NCBI GenBank assembly: GCA_948567375.1
Contig: OX419757.1
Coordinates: 33,356,001 to 33,420,000 of the forward strand
DNA: 64,000 nucleotides
Direction: 5' to 3'
DNA from: Lunularia cruciata
Taxonomy: Eukaryota; Streptophyta; Marchantiopsida; Lunulariales; Lunulariaceae
In this document: positions 25,640-36,497 of the stretch, one piece after another
Numbering within the stretch: position 1 is the stretch's first letter
How the letters are laid out: the number at the start of each line of letters is the position of its first letter
Notes under the pieces: generated by a model
Databases searched by the model: none
What the model saw: only the letters and a program-made list of their open reading frames with translations
Told to the model about the DNA's origin: nothing
Made by a program: the position numbers and the translations under genes

Positions 25640-26640
25640 GTTTCAACTTGGAAACATAAAAGACATGATGGATGTGCATATGACAAGGCAAGGCAAGTCA
25701 ATAAGCAACATGAGAGACAAATTGGTTGACATCAAAAGGGCCTATCCAATTAGGGGCAAGTTTACGAACTTGGGTATCAAGTGGGAGGGGTAGATTACTA
25801 GAGGATAGCATAACTTTATCACCGACTTCAAAGGTGAGATCAAGACAATGGTGGTCCGCATATTGTTTTTGACAATTATGAGCAACAAGGAGGTGAGATT
25901 TGGCTTGTTGGAGAGATTCGGATATGGTGGTCAAGAAGGTTGAAGTATGAGGGACCTGAGATGGAGGAGGAGCAAGAAGAGAATCTAGGACAAGCATATC
26001 TTGGCCAAAATTGAGAACGAAAAGAGAGAATTTGGTGCTTGCTTATTTAGAATTGTTGTATGCAAACTCTGTAGCTGCAAGACATTCATCCCAATTGGTA
26101 TGGTGGACATTGACAAAGGCACTCAACATATCTTCCAATGTACAATTTGCATGTTCGGTTTGTCCATCAGTTTGAGTATGATAGGCCGTGGACAAAGCAA
26201 GCTTGGTGCCGAGTATCTGGAAGAGTGCTTGCCAAAACTTCCTGGTAAATCAAGGATCACAATCGGAGATGAGTACATGTGGCATCCCATGATGCTTGAA
26301 GACATTGTTGAAGTACATTTGTGCTAAGGTTGGAGCATCCACGGTATCATAGGTTGGTGCCAAGTGGATTTGCTTACTAAGCTTATCCACAAACACCACG
26401 ATTACGGTGTGTCCTTGTTTTTTCTTGGGCAAGGATGTTATGAGATCTAAGCTCACATGATTCCAACAAGCGGATGGAACAGCAAGTGGTTGAAGGAGTC
26501 CACTCGGCTTTTGGTTGCTGGCCTTTGTTACGGTGGCATCTCTCACACAATCGGATGAATTCTTGAACATCTTGTGTCATGTTGGGCCACCACTATTGAC
26601 GTTGGAGGGTACCCAAGGTCTTGTCTACACCCATGTGACC
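25640..26640 (-). pseudogene. Integrase of nested B element
   Basis: The zinc-binding region ends with CERCHRNKGQ at about 26500-26580. The catalytic core at 26250-26510 includes LDLITSLPKKKQGHT, VFVDKLSKQIH and FKHHGMPHVLISDCDP. The C-terminal region at 25698-25997 includes GDKVMLSSSNLPL and NWIGPFDV. Frames change between the pieces, so no single product is made. Confidence 0.8.
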
Positions 26641-27132
26641 AGCGATGGGTAAATCATGGGATTCTTGAAGGTGCACAAGTCAAAGATCACCTTAAGCTGG
26701 AACATAGATCCGGTCCTCATGGAATAAAAGGCTCTCCTTGATGCTGAAGGTATTGTACTCCTTATCACATGCCATAAGGCTACCATGTACTATTTGGAAG
26801 AAGGGATCTTGGTGTAGAGCTGACTGAAACTAGTTTCGGACCTTGGAGTTAACTGATATCGTTGAAATTACCATTGTGATGAGTGGAAGAGACTTCAAAT
26901 AAGGTCGTCATGATAAAGCATCAAGGATGACATGGAACTAACCTAGTTTGTACTCAAGTTTGATGTCATATAGTTAGAGTTGTTCCTCTCATCGATGATG
27001 TCGACTCTTCATGTGTTCCAAGTGTAAGGTCTACAACAATGGCTTGTGATCAGTTCACATGATCACTTGTTTCCCCAAGAGATAATGCCTCCATACCTTG
27101 GTGGCATATACCATTGCAAGTTGTTCATGATC

Positions 27133-27522
27133 TCAAGTAGAATTATTTCTTTCAGTTGTATTTAATTGGCAAGACAAAAAGGAAATAGGATGTAGTCCAT
27201 ATGGAAATTCCTGTTGCAACATAGCTCCAATTGCAAAGTTAGAAGCAAAAAAATCAACCACACAAGGTAGTTGAGGATCATATAATTGAATAATGGATCT
27301 TGAAGACACCATATGATTTAATTTATGGAATGCTTCTTCATGCTTGGTGGTCCACTGGAAGCTCAAGTTCTTTCCCAAGAGGTCAGTCAATGGTGCAACC
27401 ACATGAGCATAATAGTGGATGAACCATCGATAAAAACAGGCTAATCCATTGAATGCTTGTACTTCTATAGCATCCTTTGAGGTAGGCCAATCAATCATGG
27501 CCTTGATATTCTCTTCTTCCAT
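27133..27522 (-). pseudogene. RNase H region of nested B element
   Basis: A 129-codon open piece beginning in the RT/RNase H connection (VQAFNGLACFYRWFIHYYAHV) and running into RNase H (PCVVDFFASNFAIGAMLQQE). The first catalytic Asp of the usual DASN motif has become Phe (FASN), so it would be inactive even if expressed. Confidence 0.75.
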
Positions 27523-27612
27523 CTTGATCTCCTTTGATGAGATTTTATGCCCTAAGAAGGTAACTTCCTTCTGCCAAAAGGCACATTTTGACTTCTTGCA
27601 ATAAAATTTCCA

Positions 27613-27960
27613 CTATCGTAGTCGTCTTAGGACTTCTTGCACATGATTCACATGGTCTACCTCTGTCTTGCTATAGATTAAGATATCATCCAAGAACACC
27701 ACCACGGACCGATTCAATAGTCCTTTAAACACTCGATGCATCTGATCCATGAAGATTGATGGAGGATTAGTGAGTCTGGAAGGTAAAACTCTCCACTCAA
27801 AATGCCCATACCTTGTGCAAAAGGTAGTCTTTTGCATGTCCTCTCCTTCAATAGGAATTTGCCAATAGCTATTGCAAAGATCTAGCTTGGAAAAGTAGTG
27901 TGCTCCACTTAGTTGATCAAGCAAGTCATCAATCCAAGGCAAGGGAGATGAATTCTTCAC
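27613..27960 (-). pseudogene. Reverse transcriptase core of nested B element
   Basis: A 115-codon open stretch with WIDDLLDQLSGAHYFSKLDL, the fingers/palm sequence TTFCTRYGHFEWRVLPSRLTN and the catalytic box VVFLDDILIYS. It is separated by stops from RNase H below and from the RT N-terminus above. Confidence 0.85.
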
Positions 27961-28059
27961 GGTTTGCTTATTGAGCCCACGGTAATCAATATAGAAACAA
28001 AGTCATCCATCCTTCTTTGGAACAAATAGTACCGGTGCTCCCCAAGGAGAGGTACTATG

Positions 28060-28956
28060 TCATATGAAATCCTTCTCAAACAACTCTATAAGTGTTGTTT
28101 GTAACTCCTCCAACTCCTTTGGTGAGAGCCGATAGATTGGTCTACTCATTGGAGTACTTTTTGGCAATAACTTGATCTTGAAGGGCATACCTCGATCGGA
28201 GGGTAATCCCTTTGGCATATCATCCTGAAACACGTCCACAAACTCATGAACTATCCAATCAACCATTGCTTGATGAGGCTCTTGGCCGTCCTCAGATTGT
28301 TCTTGTGCAATTGGCTTGATCCACACCATGAATACAGACTTATCTTCCTCCAAAGCTTGCTCTATGGCTGCTTCATTAACAAACTTCTCTTCTAGGGACT
28401 CATCTCTCTTCCAAGCTTGCTCCATGGTTGCCTTCTTGGCAAACTTTCCATCTTGGAACTCATCTCCCTTCCAGATTTGCTCTATGGCTACTTTCTTGAT
28501 AAACTTCCCATCTTGGGATTGACTATTCTTAGGTGTCTTACTCAAAGGTGCCAGACAACCTAATTGGAAATTCCTACCTTGCTGTTGTACTTGAATTTGT
28601 CGTCGGGTCCAATCAAATTGAACCTTATGACGTTCAAGCCAAGGTAGACCCAGAATGATATCATAGTGTAGAGGTGCCACTACAAACCTCATACAATCCA
28701 AATACTCCTTCCCAATCTTGAAGGTAACAAGATGTGAGGTGCAGAATGCAGAACCCTTCCTACCATCCGCCGTCATCAAACTACTTCCAAACACTAGCTT
28801 AATAGGAATACTCAATTCCTTTGCTACTTGCATAGATATGCAATTCTCTGAACTTCCAAAATCAACTAAAATCCTACAACCCCGATTAGATATTATACCT
28901 TGCAAGTGAGGAAAACTTGCATAGGTCGAGCCTTCAATCCTATTGGAACTAATCAA
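28060..28956 (-). pseudogene. Protease and RT N-terminus of nested B element
   Basis: The longest chromovirus open frame in the window (298 codons). Aspartic protease sequence is at residues about 20-120, with the active site reading VDFGSSEN (canonical DSG/DTG changed to DFG) and the flap-side PLHYDIILGLPWLE. A charged spacer follows, containing three near-repeats of about 19 residues (each built on FxxKAxxEQAWKxDE). Then comes the RT N-terminus with LSPKELEELQTTLIELFEKDFI. Confidence 0.82.
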
Positions 28957-28969
28957 GCTCCCAATAGGC

Positions 28970-29960
28970 GGCTCAAAATCTCCTATTGGGATTATTTGTT
29001 TCTCTGATCATTTTGTTCCACAAACTACATCTAGGCAACTTATAGAGGTTGCTTATTCCTAAGTGGACATTAAGCAATGCAATGTCCAACTTGGCAACAA
29101 TATAAGCAACCTCTATTTTGTCACAATGTTTCTCTATCCGCTGTACTAAGTGGTCTCCGTTGGATAGCATCAATCTCAATTGGTACCAGTTTTTCCACTT
29201 GTGCGTAGTGTATTGGTAGGCTTTGTGTAGGTCGAGGTCAAGACCAAGTTGTTGCAACCAAGGAATCAAAAGGCTCAGCCAATTGCATGGCTTCTTCTAA
29301 GTGTTGTGGCTCCCGCATGGTCACCTCCAATTTGGTTTGTGACTTCAATCCTTGCACAAATTGATCCAGAACTTCACCTTCTTGGATATCAGAATTTGCA
29401 TGATGATGTTCTAAAATTGTGTGATGTAGCTTCTTACTGAGCCAATCTGCTTCAACTCCGCCAATTTATCTTGTGCGGCTCGGGTGGCATCTATAGTTTG
29501 AAATCAACCAAGTATTGCATCCTTGAATTCTGCCCATGTCAAAATTGGTGCAACAATCTGTTGTTCAGCTCTCTCTACTCAAAATCACCACCAAAGTTTT
29601 GCCATGCCATCCAATTGGCTAGAAGCCAATAGAATTTTTTTCTGCTCATATTGAAGATTGGTGGCTTCAAAGTAACGTTTGCAGTCAAACACAAAATTCT
29701 CCATTGTGCTTGGAAGATTCTTACTTTCAAACACCTTGGGTTTTGGAAATGAAATGCAATCTTCTCAATCTCGAATTGGCGCTCTCTCTATATGTTCTCA
29801 TTGTTGTTGGTCTCGTTCATCCAACAATCGAGTAAGATGTTTGATTTGTTGCTTCATTGTAAGGATAACATCCGGTATTGCCGCCATTGCTACTACTCTA
29901 TTCCACTACCCTCAATTTATCTAATTGATTAACACATAGATACAACACGTCCACCATTCT
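28970..29960 (-). pseudogene. gag of nested B element
   Basis: Fragments of capsid and a damaged knuckle occur in shifting frames between the primer-binding site and protease. A 98-codon piece at 28973-29269 covers the gag C-terminus (LGLDLDLHKAYQYTT). Confidence 0.6.
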
Positions 29961-30145
29961 CCATAAGTTACAATTGGAAGTATCAAGGGTTCCTCAGACG
30001 TGGTGATCATACATAGAAAATCCTACCCAAAGCACGAGGTGATGAATAGTGTGAAATGATGCTTTGGTAATATTTGGACATGAAAGTCCCAATGGTTTGG
30101 TGGAAGTGCATTTGGTGGTCCATAAATTCCATCTATCCCATTCTT

Positions 30146-30160
30146 GCTCTTTGTTACCAA
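30146..30160 (-). other. Primer-binding site of nested B element
   Basis: Read on the minus strand, TTGGTAACAAAGAGCAAG follows the 5' LTR directly and resembles the tRNA-Met primer site used by its relatives. Confidence 0.6.
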
Positions 30161-30585
30161 TGTAAAAGATTAAATCTGAGGAGAGAAATAGGAGAATGGA
30201 AACTCACATTGGGACACTTGAATGAGTGAAAACTCCAAATGCCTAGTATGAGCTTTGGCTTTGGTATTTATAGGTAGCATACAAGACCCTTGAGAAGCTT
30301 CTCAAGAAGCTTCCTTGAGCTGCTTTCTTGGAGTGCAAGCCAAGTTAACCAAGAAGCTTCTCAAGAAGCTTCCTTCTAGAAACCGCCTACTTGGCGTGCA
30401 AGCTAAGCTAGTTAGAAGCTTCTAGAAATTTCCTTCTAGAAGTTACCTGCTTACAGCGCAAGTTAACTAGTTTGGAAGCTTCCCTAGAAGCTTCTTAGAT
30501 GCTTCTAGAATATTCTAGGCTAATTTGTCTTATTATCTACTTCATTAGCCTCACTAACTACGTCGCTAAACTCCATATTGTTACA
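30161..30585 (-). repeat. 5' LTR of nested family B element
   Basis: 425 bp, the partner of 24933-25357. Heat-shock elements are conserved at 30415-30442 and 30503-30515. Confidence 0.92.
30415..30442. promoter_or_regulatory. Heat-shock element array, 5' LTR copy
   Basis: GAAgcTTCtaGAAatTTC: all four core units are intact although a spacer base differs from the other LTR. TTCtaGAA follows. Confidence 0.65.
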
Positions 30586-31410
30586 ACATTGGTACTCCGG
30601 ATGAAGAAGACTTGCAACATTGAGCCTTATAAGGGGCAATATATGATGGGAGTAGTGTAAAATTGGATCTCAAGAATGAATTGATATGTCCGATTGTTCT
30701 CAATAGATATCACGGAGCATGCTGCAAGCATGTTTGCATGTGTGTACTTGACCGATAAAGCCCTCACATAGTATGATGCTTGGGAACGATCTATGTTGGG
30801 AGAGAGAAGGGAAGTCACGTGGATAGCAATGCAAGAAGGATTGCTGAAGAAAGTCCAACCGGTGGATTCTGTGCAAATGGCTCAAACCCAACTATGGGGA
30901 TTGAGACAAAAGAACAACATACAAGAGTATGTGGAGGCATTTCTAGATCCACAAGTTGCAATAACCAACATGAGTCCAATAAAGGCTCTCAACAATTTCA
31001 AACAAGGGTTAAAGGAGCAGATTTGCCAAGAAGTCATGGTGCAAAATCCTCGCACGGTATCTAAAGCTATTGCTTGTGCATAAACAATAGCAAGAGCATT
31101 AGGTGGAGGTGAAGGAGCAGTTCCACCACAACACTATTGGGCAGAAATGCCACATATGGGTGGAACAATACCAATGGAATTGGAAAACCTTTGATTTCAA
31201 GATCGAGGAGCAGGACCAATTTAAGGGGAGCATGGACGGGTAGAAGAACAAAGAGATGGAATCCCACAAGGAGAAGGAACTCAAGGAGAACAACGCTTTT
31301 GTTACAATTGTGGCCGTATTGTGCACATATCTACCAACTGTTGCACTTGTTTCCTAAGAGGCCCTCGGCCTTTGTACATGCAATCTTTGAACAACATGGA
31401 GAGGCACATT
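30586..31410 (+). pseudogene. gag C-terminal part of nested family A element
   Basis: Resumes after the B insertion. The 30793-31083 piece has the gag core (VTWIAMQEGLLKKVQPVDSVQMAQTQ; YVEAFLD). A CCHC knuckle, CYNCGRIVHISTNC, lies at about 31297-31340. Stops at 31081 and beyond split it. Confidence 0.75.
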
Positions 31411-31439
31411 GAAAAGGAGGAGGTAGAAATCACTTTGGA

Positions 31440-32210
31440 AAACAAAGATTGCTAGTAAATGTACCTCACGGCCTTATTGGCTCAATAAGGAAGCAAAGAA
31501 GCAAGGGAAGGAAGAAGATTAATGTGCAAAGATCCCAAAAGGCAACCTCACAATTGATTGTTGTGAATGGAGTCCTAGAAGGCAATCAAGTGAGAGTATT
31601 CATCAATCCAGGAGCAACAAAGAATTTCTTATCTTGCTATGTTGCAATAAGATTGGGAATGGATCTTGAGAGAGATGGGAGTGAAGAAGTAGAGTTGCCT
31701 AATGGGCAAATAGAGAGGATTGAATCATGACCTAGACGTGTAACACTCTTTGTAGGAGAATATCAGGAAGCAATTGAGTGGCGAGTGGTACAATTAGCTT
31801 GTTATGATGCAATCTTAGGCATGCCATGGATAGAGCATTACAACCCTATGGTAGATTGGAGGAAGAAAGTAGGGAGAACCCACCAATGGCCAATCATTGG
31901 GACTAAAAAATCACACAAGCAGGAACTGCCTCTATATGTCATAGGGACGGCAAGTGTCTCTAAGACCGATATATGTTTCATGGGTCTAATAAGAGAAGTC
32001 CAGAGTGCACAACTTGATGGAAAAATTCTTGAGAAATTGAAGGCTATGGTAGATGAATTTCAAGATGTCTTTCCCAATGATCTACCCTCAGGATTACCAC
32101 CAAAAAGGAGAGTAGATCATAAAATTGAGACACTCCTGGGGAAGACACCTCCTTATAAGGCCCCATATTGCATATCAACTCATGAGTTGGAAGAGTGTAA
32201 GACTTAAATT
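31440..32210 (+). pseudogene. Protease and RT N-terminus of nested family A element
   Basis: Protease is at 31449-31730; the catalytic Asp is Asn here (FINPGATKNF), so it is dead. The C-terminal half is at 31785-32207 (YDAILGMPWIEHYNPMVDW) and the RT approach follows (FQDVFPNDLPSGLPPKRRVDHKIE). Confidence 0.8.
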
Positions 32211-32216
32211 GAGGAG

Positions 32217-32720
32217 ATGGTGCAAAAGGGGTTCATCCAACCTAGCATATCACCATATGGGGCTCTTGTCATGTTTGTGAGTAAGAAGGATGGAACAATG
32301 CGCATGTGCATTGACTATCGAGGTCTCAATCAGCAAACAGTGAAGAAAATATACCCCTACCTTGCATGGATGAGCTGTTTGATCAACTCCATGGAGCAAG
32401 ATACTTCACCAAATTGGACTTGCGGCGGAGCGGTTACAATCAAATCCAAATTGCAAAGGAGGATGTGTACAAAACTGCCTTTCAAACCAGGTATGGCCAC
32501 TTTGAGTATCTTGTGATGCGTTTTGGCATCACCCATGCTCCTACCACTTTCATGAGTCTAATGAATGACATATTTTGTCCATACTTAGATAAGTTTGTTA
32601 TTGTTTTTTTGGACAATATCTTAGTCTACAATAGCATGATGATAGAACACAAACAACATCTACGAGAGGTCTTCCAGATTCTAAGAGAATTGATTGTATG
32701 CCAAAATCTCAAAGTGTGAG
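32217..32720 (+). pseudogene. Reverse transcriptase of nested family A element
   Basis: The first half, [20 protein letters not shown] then [17 protein letters not shown], is in one frame. The second half (32366-32719), with YFTKLDL and [12 protein letters not shown], is in another. The catalytic box reads FLDN, so the second Asp is lost. No activity is expected. Confidence 0.85.
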
Positions 32721-33460
32721 TTTGGCAAGTCTGAAGTAGACTACTTGGGGCATAGAGTAAGTGCAGAGGGCATTCAAGTATTGACGGATAAAATAGAGAT
32801 CATTCAAAAATGGAGTGCACCAAAAGATCAGACTCAACTCAAGAGCTTCTTGGGGTTGATGGGATTCTATCATAGATTTGTCAAGGACTTCTCCAAGGTT
32901 GCACAGCCTTTAACTGCACTACTTGGAAAAGGGAAGAAGTAAACATGGAGAACCACACAAGAGTTGGCCTTTCAAGAATTGAAAGCCGCCTTGCTACATG
33001 CACCAATCTTGAAGTGGTATGACCCAAAACATCCAATCAAGTTGGCTATAGATGCATCAAGCATAGCAATAAGAGCAGTCCTACAACAAGAGTGGCATGA
33101 CGGATGGCATCCAATTGCATATTTCTCTCAAAAGTTGTTATCGGCAGAGTGCCAACTACCACACCATAGAACCAGAAGAGTTGGCCATCATTCTGGCAAC
33201 CAAGCATTGGAAGCACTATCTGAGCGAGAGTGCATTTGTAGTAGAGACAGACCACAAACCTCTAGTCTACCTTGAGATGCAGAAGGATCTATTTTGTCAC
33301 CTAATTTGGTGGGCAGAGTGGCAACAACGCTTCAACATGACAATCACCTACATGGAAGGTAAGAAGCAACTTGCAGATGCATTCACCACATGCCAATGGC
33401 AAACAACTTGGTGGCAAAGGTTAAGATTAACACTGAATTCTGGCCAGAGATTCTAGCTGC
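32694..33460 (+). pseudogene. RT connection and RNase H of nested family A element
   Basis: Overlapping pieces: [20 protein letters not shown] (RT thumb/connection), KSFLGLMGFYHRFVKDFSKV, then RNase H IDASSIAIRAVLQQEW and EPEELAIILATKHWKHYL with ETDHKPLVYL. The first RNase H Asp is kept. Confidence 0.82.
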
Positions 33461-33499
33461 TGCAAAAATAGATCCACAGATTGTAGAAGCACAATCATC

Positions 33500-34430
33500 C
33501 AAAGGCCTCACCAGCACCCAAGGGCTCACCTTTCGTGATGGCAGATTATGGATCCAAATGTCCTAAAATTATGCACCACTATTCTAGCAAAATGTCATGA
33601 TTTGGCCATTGCAGGTCATGTCGGAGTGGACAAGACCTTAGATGCAGTCCAACGCCATTACTATTGGCCCAAGATGAACAATGACGTGATAGACTATATG
33701 CACAGCTACTTAATTTGTCAAAAGAACAAAGCTTCTAATCAAGCTCTTATAGGGCTCCTTCAACCTCTCCCCACTCCTACCTAACATTGTGAACAAGTGA
33801 GTATGGATGTTGTCTGTGAATTACCCAAGACCACCTCAAGGTTTGACTCCATTGTGGTCTTTGTGGACTGACTCAACAAAATGATTCATGTACGCCCTAC
33901 CACCAAGGAGGTGACCGCTCCACAATTAGCTCAATTATACTTAGGTGCAGTCTTCTCTCACCATGGCTTGTCTAGAGTACTTATCACCGATAGAGGTAGT
34001 CAATTCACCAGTTTATTTTGGCAAACACTCTTTGGTTTCTTCAAAACCAAGTTGGCCATGTCCATAGCTTACCACCCACAAATAGATGGCCAAATAGAGC
34101 AGGCTAATCGCACGATTGAAGACATGTTACGCGGCTTCACCTTAGAAGGGCAAGAGAGGTGGGACACCGTACTCCCATTGGTGGAATTTGCTTATAACAA
34201 TTTAGTGAATGCATCTACCTAGGTCACTCTATTCTCCTCATGTATGGTGAGCATCCCTTGACACCTTCTAGCTTGATGAAGGTCCGTCCAGTGGCTACCA
34301 AGGTTGATGCAGTCAACACATTTGTTTCTAAAATCCAACAAGGTGTGGAGAGCGCCAAGCACAAATTACAAATTATGCAAAATTGACAGAAATAGTATGC
34401 TAATGCACACCATAGGCACATGGAGTTCAA
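33500..34430 (+). pseudogene. Integrase of nested family A element
   Basis: The zinc-binding region is at 33548-33784 (HDLAIAGHVGVDKT; YYWPKM; CQKNKA), with the HHCC ligands visible. The catalytic core is at 33800-34222 (ITDRGSQFTSLFW; AYHPQIDGQIEQANRTIE). Several stops interrupt it (for example near 33870 and 34220). Confidence 0.85.
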
Positions 34431-34880
34431 TGTTGGGGATCAAGTGTGGCTATCGAAAACCAACCTCACATTAGTTGGACCTCGTAAGCTTAGACCTCAT
34501 TTTATTGGGCCTTTCTTGATTCTTTGTCGCATCGGTGCTATGGCCTATCACCTTGAGCTACCACCACACATGAAGATCCATCCAAAGTTCCATGTTTCCC
34601 TACTATGCAAATATGCTTCCCAATCAGCCCAGGGTCATTCCACACAAGACATTCAACCTTGTCCAACACTCATTGATGGCACAGAAGAATATGAAGTGGA
34701 GCGTATTCTCCAAAAACACATACGTGGTACTCGCCATCCGCATGTGGACTATCTAGTATAGTGGAAAGGTTACCCCCTCTATGAAGCAACTTGGGAGCCT
34801 TGTTGCCAATTTGACACATGCACAGGTGTTGGTGCAAGTATTTGAGCAAAAATTGCACAACGAGGACGTTGCATCTTAAA
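34420..34880 (+). pseudogene. Integrase C-terminus and chromodomain of nested family A element
   Basis: MEFNVGDQVWLSKTNL and RPHFIGPFLIL make up the GPF-type C-terminus. Then EVERILQKHIRGTRHPHVDYLV, a stop, WKGYPLYEATWEP form a chromodomain with one nonsense change and a later frameshift. Confidence 0.82.
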
Positions 34881-34892
34881 AGGAGGGAGGTA

Positions 34893-35619
34893 TGTAATAC
34901 CAAGAGCTAGCCATATGATCTAGATGTGAAATTTGGTTTGGTAACATTTAGAATGATGTTATACATGATAGTCAAAATAGATTAGATAGAAGTATCACCA
35001 AAAGAGTATTTCTTCTAATAGGGCAAAAACCGAAATAGACTTGAGAACCTTAGAACCAATAGCTAGACATATGATTTACAGGTGAGAATTGGTTTGGTAA
35101 CATCTAGAAGAATGTTACACATGATGGATTAAAGAGATCAAAAAGAGGTATCACCAAAATGGGACTTCTACTAACAGAGTAGAAACCAAAATATGCCTGA
35201 AATCTTTAAAGGCAATTTCAAAGGCCTAAACGGATGAATTAGGCCTAAAAAATGTGCAAATTGCCTTGACAAAGGTAAGGTTGGCCTTTCCTTCCCCCTT
35301 GTTTTGTCTTATTGAGAGCTTTCCAATGGTGCCTTACATGATTTTGAGACTCCTACAAGAATATTCCCTAAAAGATTCTCTTCGATCAGCTTGTTTGACC
35401 AAGATAGGACCTAGACCAACATGTCACCCATCAAAGTAAGTAATCCAAGGGTGGAGCTTTCTGATATGTCACTTATCTATGTGCCTAATCCTATGGTGGA
35501 GCTTCCTTGGAGGAGATCCTCTTTGTCTATATTATAAAGAGAAGGTGCTCCTTTGGGGCACCAAATGTTTGAGTGTATAATCTGTGTAGTCTCTCTTCTC
35601 TTGTCCTCGGAGTATAACA
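34893..35619 (+). repeat. 3' LTR of nested family A element
   Basis: Begins TGTAATACCAAGAGC right after the purine-rich tract AAAAGGAGGGAGG (polypurine tract) and ends GAGTATAACA. Confidence 0.88.
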
Positions 35620-36497
35620 CAAACTTTGTTTTGTGGCTATTGTGGCCTCAATAAACAAGTTGTGAATAATGCATATCCTTTGTCTCAAATTTATGACTTG
35701 CTAGATAAATTAAGTAGAGCATAATACTTCTCCAAGTTGGATCTTTTAAGTAACTATTTGTAGGTTCACATTGATAGGGAAGATGTGTAGAAAACTACTT
35801 TCCACATAAGGTATAGGCATTTTTAATGGATACTTCTACCCTTTGGGTTCACTAATGTTCTAAGGCCTTTATGGATCAAATGCATTGACTATTGGATGAA
35901 CTATTGGATTAGTAAATGGTGGTATTCTTGGATGATACTTTAATCTATAGCAAGAGGGAGGCAAAACACATGAATTATGTTCAAGAAATATTAAGATGAC
36001 TAAGTGAATGGAAGTTTTACTATAAGAATTCAAAGTGTGCCTTTTGGTAGTAAGAAGTTACCTTCTTGGGTCATAAGGTCTCATAGGAGGAGATCAAGAT
36101 GGAAGAGGAGAAAATCAAGGCCATCATTGATTGGCCTACTCCAAAGGAAGCCCTAAAAGTGTGGGTATTTAATGGTTTGGCAAGTTTTTATTGATGGTTT
36201 ATCCACTACTATGTGCATGTGACCTCACCATTGATCAATCCCTTAAGGAAGGCCCCAAGCTTTCATTGGACCATCAAACAAAGATAACCATTCAAAAAAT
36301 GAAATCCCATGGTGTCCTCACGACCTATCATTCAACCATATGATCCTCAACTAGCTTATGTGATTGATTTTGATGCTTCTAACTTTTCTATGGGAGTAGT
36401 GTTGTAGCAAGAATTTCTATATGAAGTACATCCCATTTCCTTTGTTTCTCACTAACTAAACACTACATAAGGGAATTACTTTGCTCAAGATCAATAA
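35620..36497 (+). pseudogene. RT and RNase H of the hosting B element
   Basis: Continues from 23378. Visible in shifting frames are LNKQVVNNAYPLSQIYDLLDKL, the FLDD region near 35920-35945, and RNase H (YVIDFDASNFSMGVVL, then a stop). It is cut at 36497 by the methyltransferase-bearing element and continues at 44434 in perfect register with the sibling copy near 18520. Confidence 0.78.

Larger units (their letters stand above)
24933..30585 (-). mobile_element. Ty3/Gypsy chromovirus, family B, complete nested copy
   Basis: The youngest chromovirus here. Both LTRs are 425 bp and differ at about 18 positions by hand count, mostly transitions. Both flanks carry ACATT (24928-24932 and 30586-30590), a perfect 5-bp target duplication inside the family A gag. 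Its primer-binding site is next to the right-hand LTR on the minus strand. Gag, protease, RT, RNase H, integrase and chromodomain are all present, but each is interrupted at least once. Confidence 0.92.
23379..35619 (+). mobile_element. Ty3/Gypsy chromovirus, family A, full-length but nested
   Basis: Two LTRs (731 and 727 bp) bound a complete gag-pol order. The 5-bp flanks read AAAAC on the left and CAAAC on the right, a near-perfect target duplication inside the B element's RT. The element is split by a minus-strand B element at 24933-30585. Coding parts have many stops, but domains are long and easily recognised. Confidence 0.88.
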
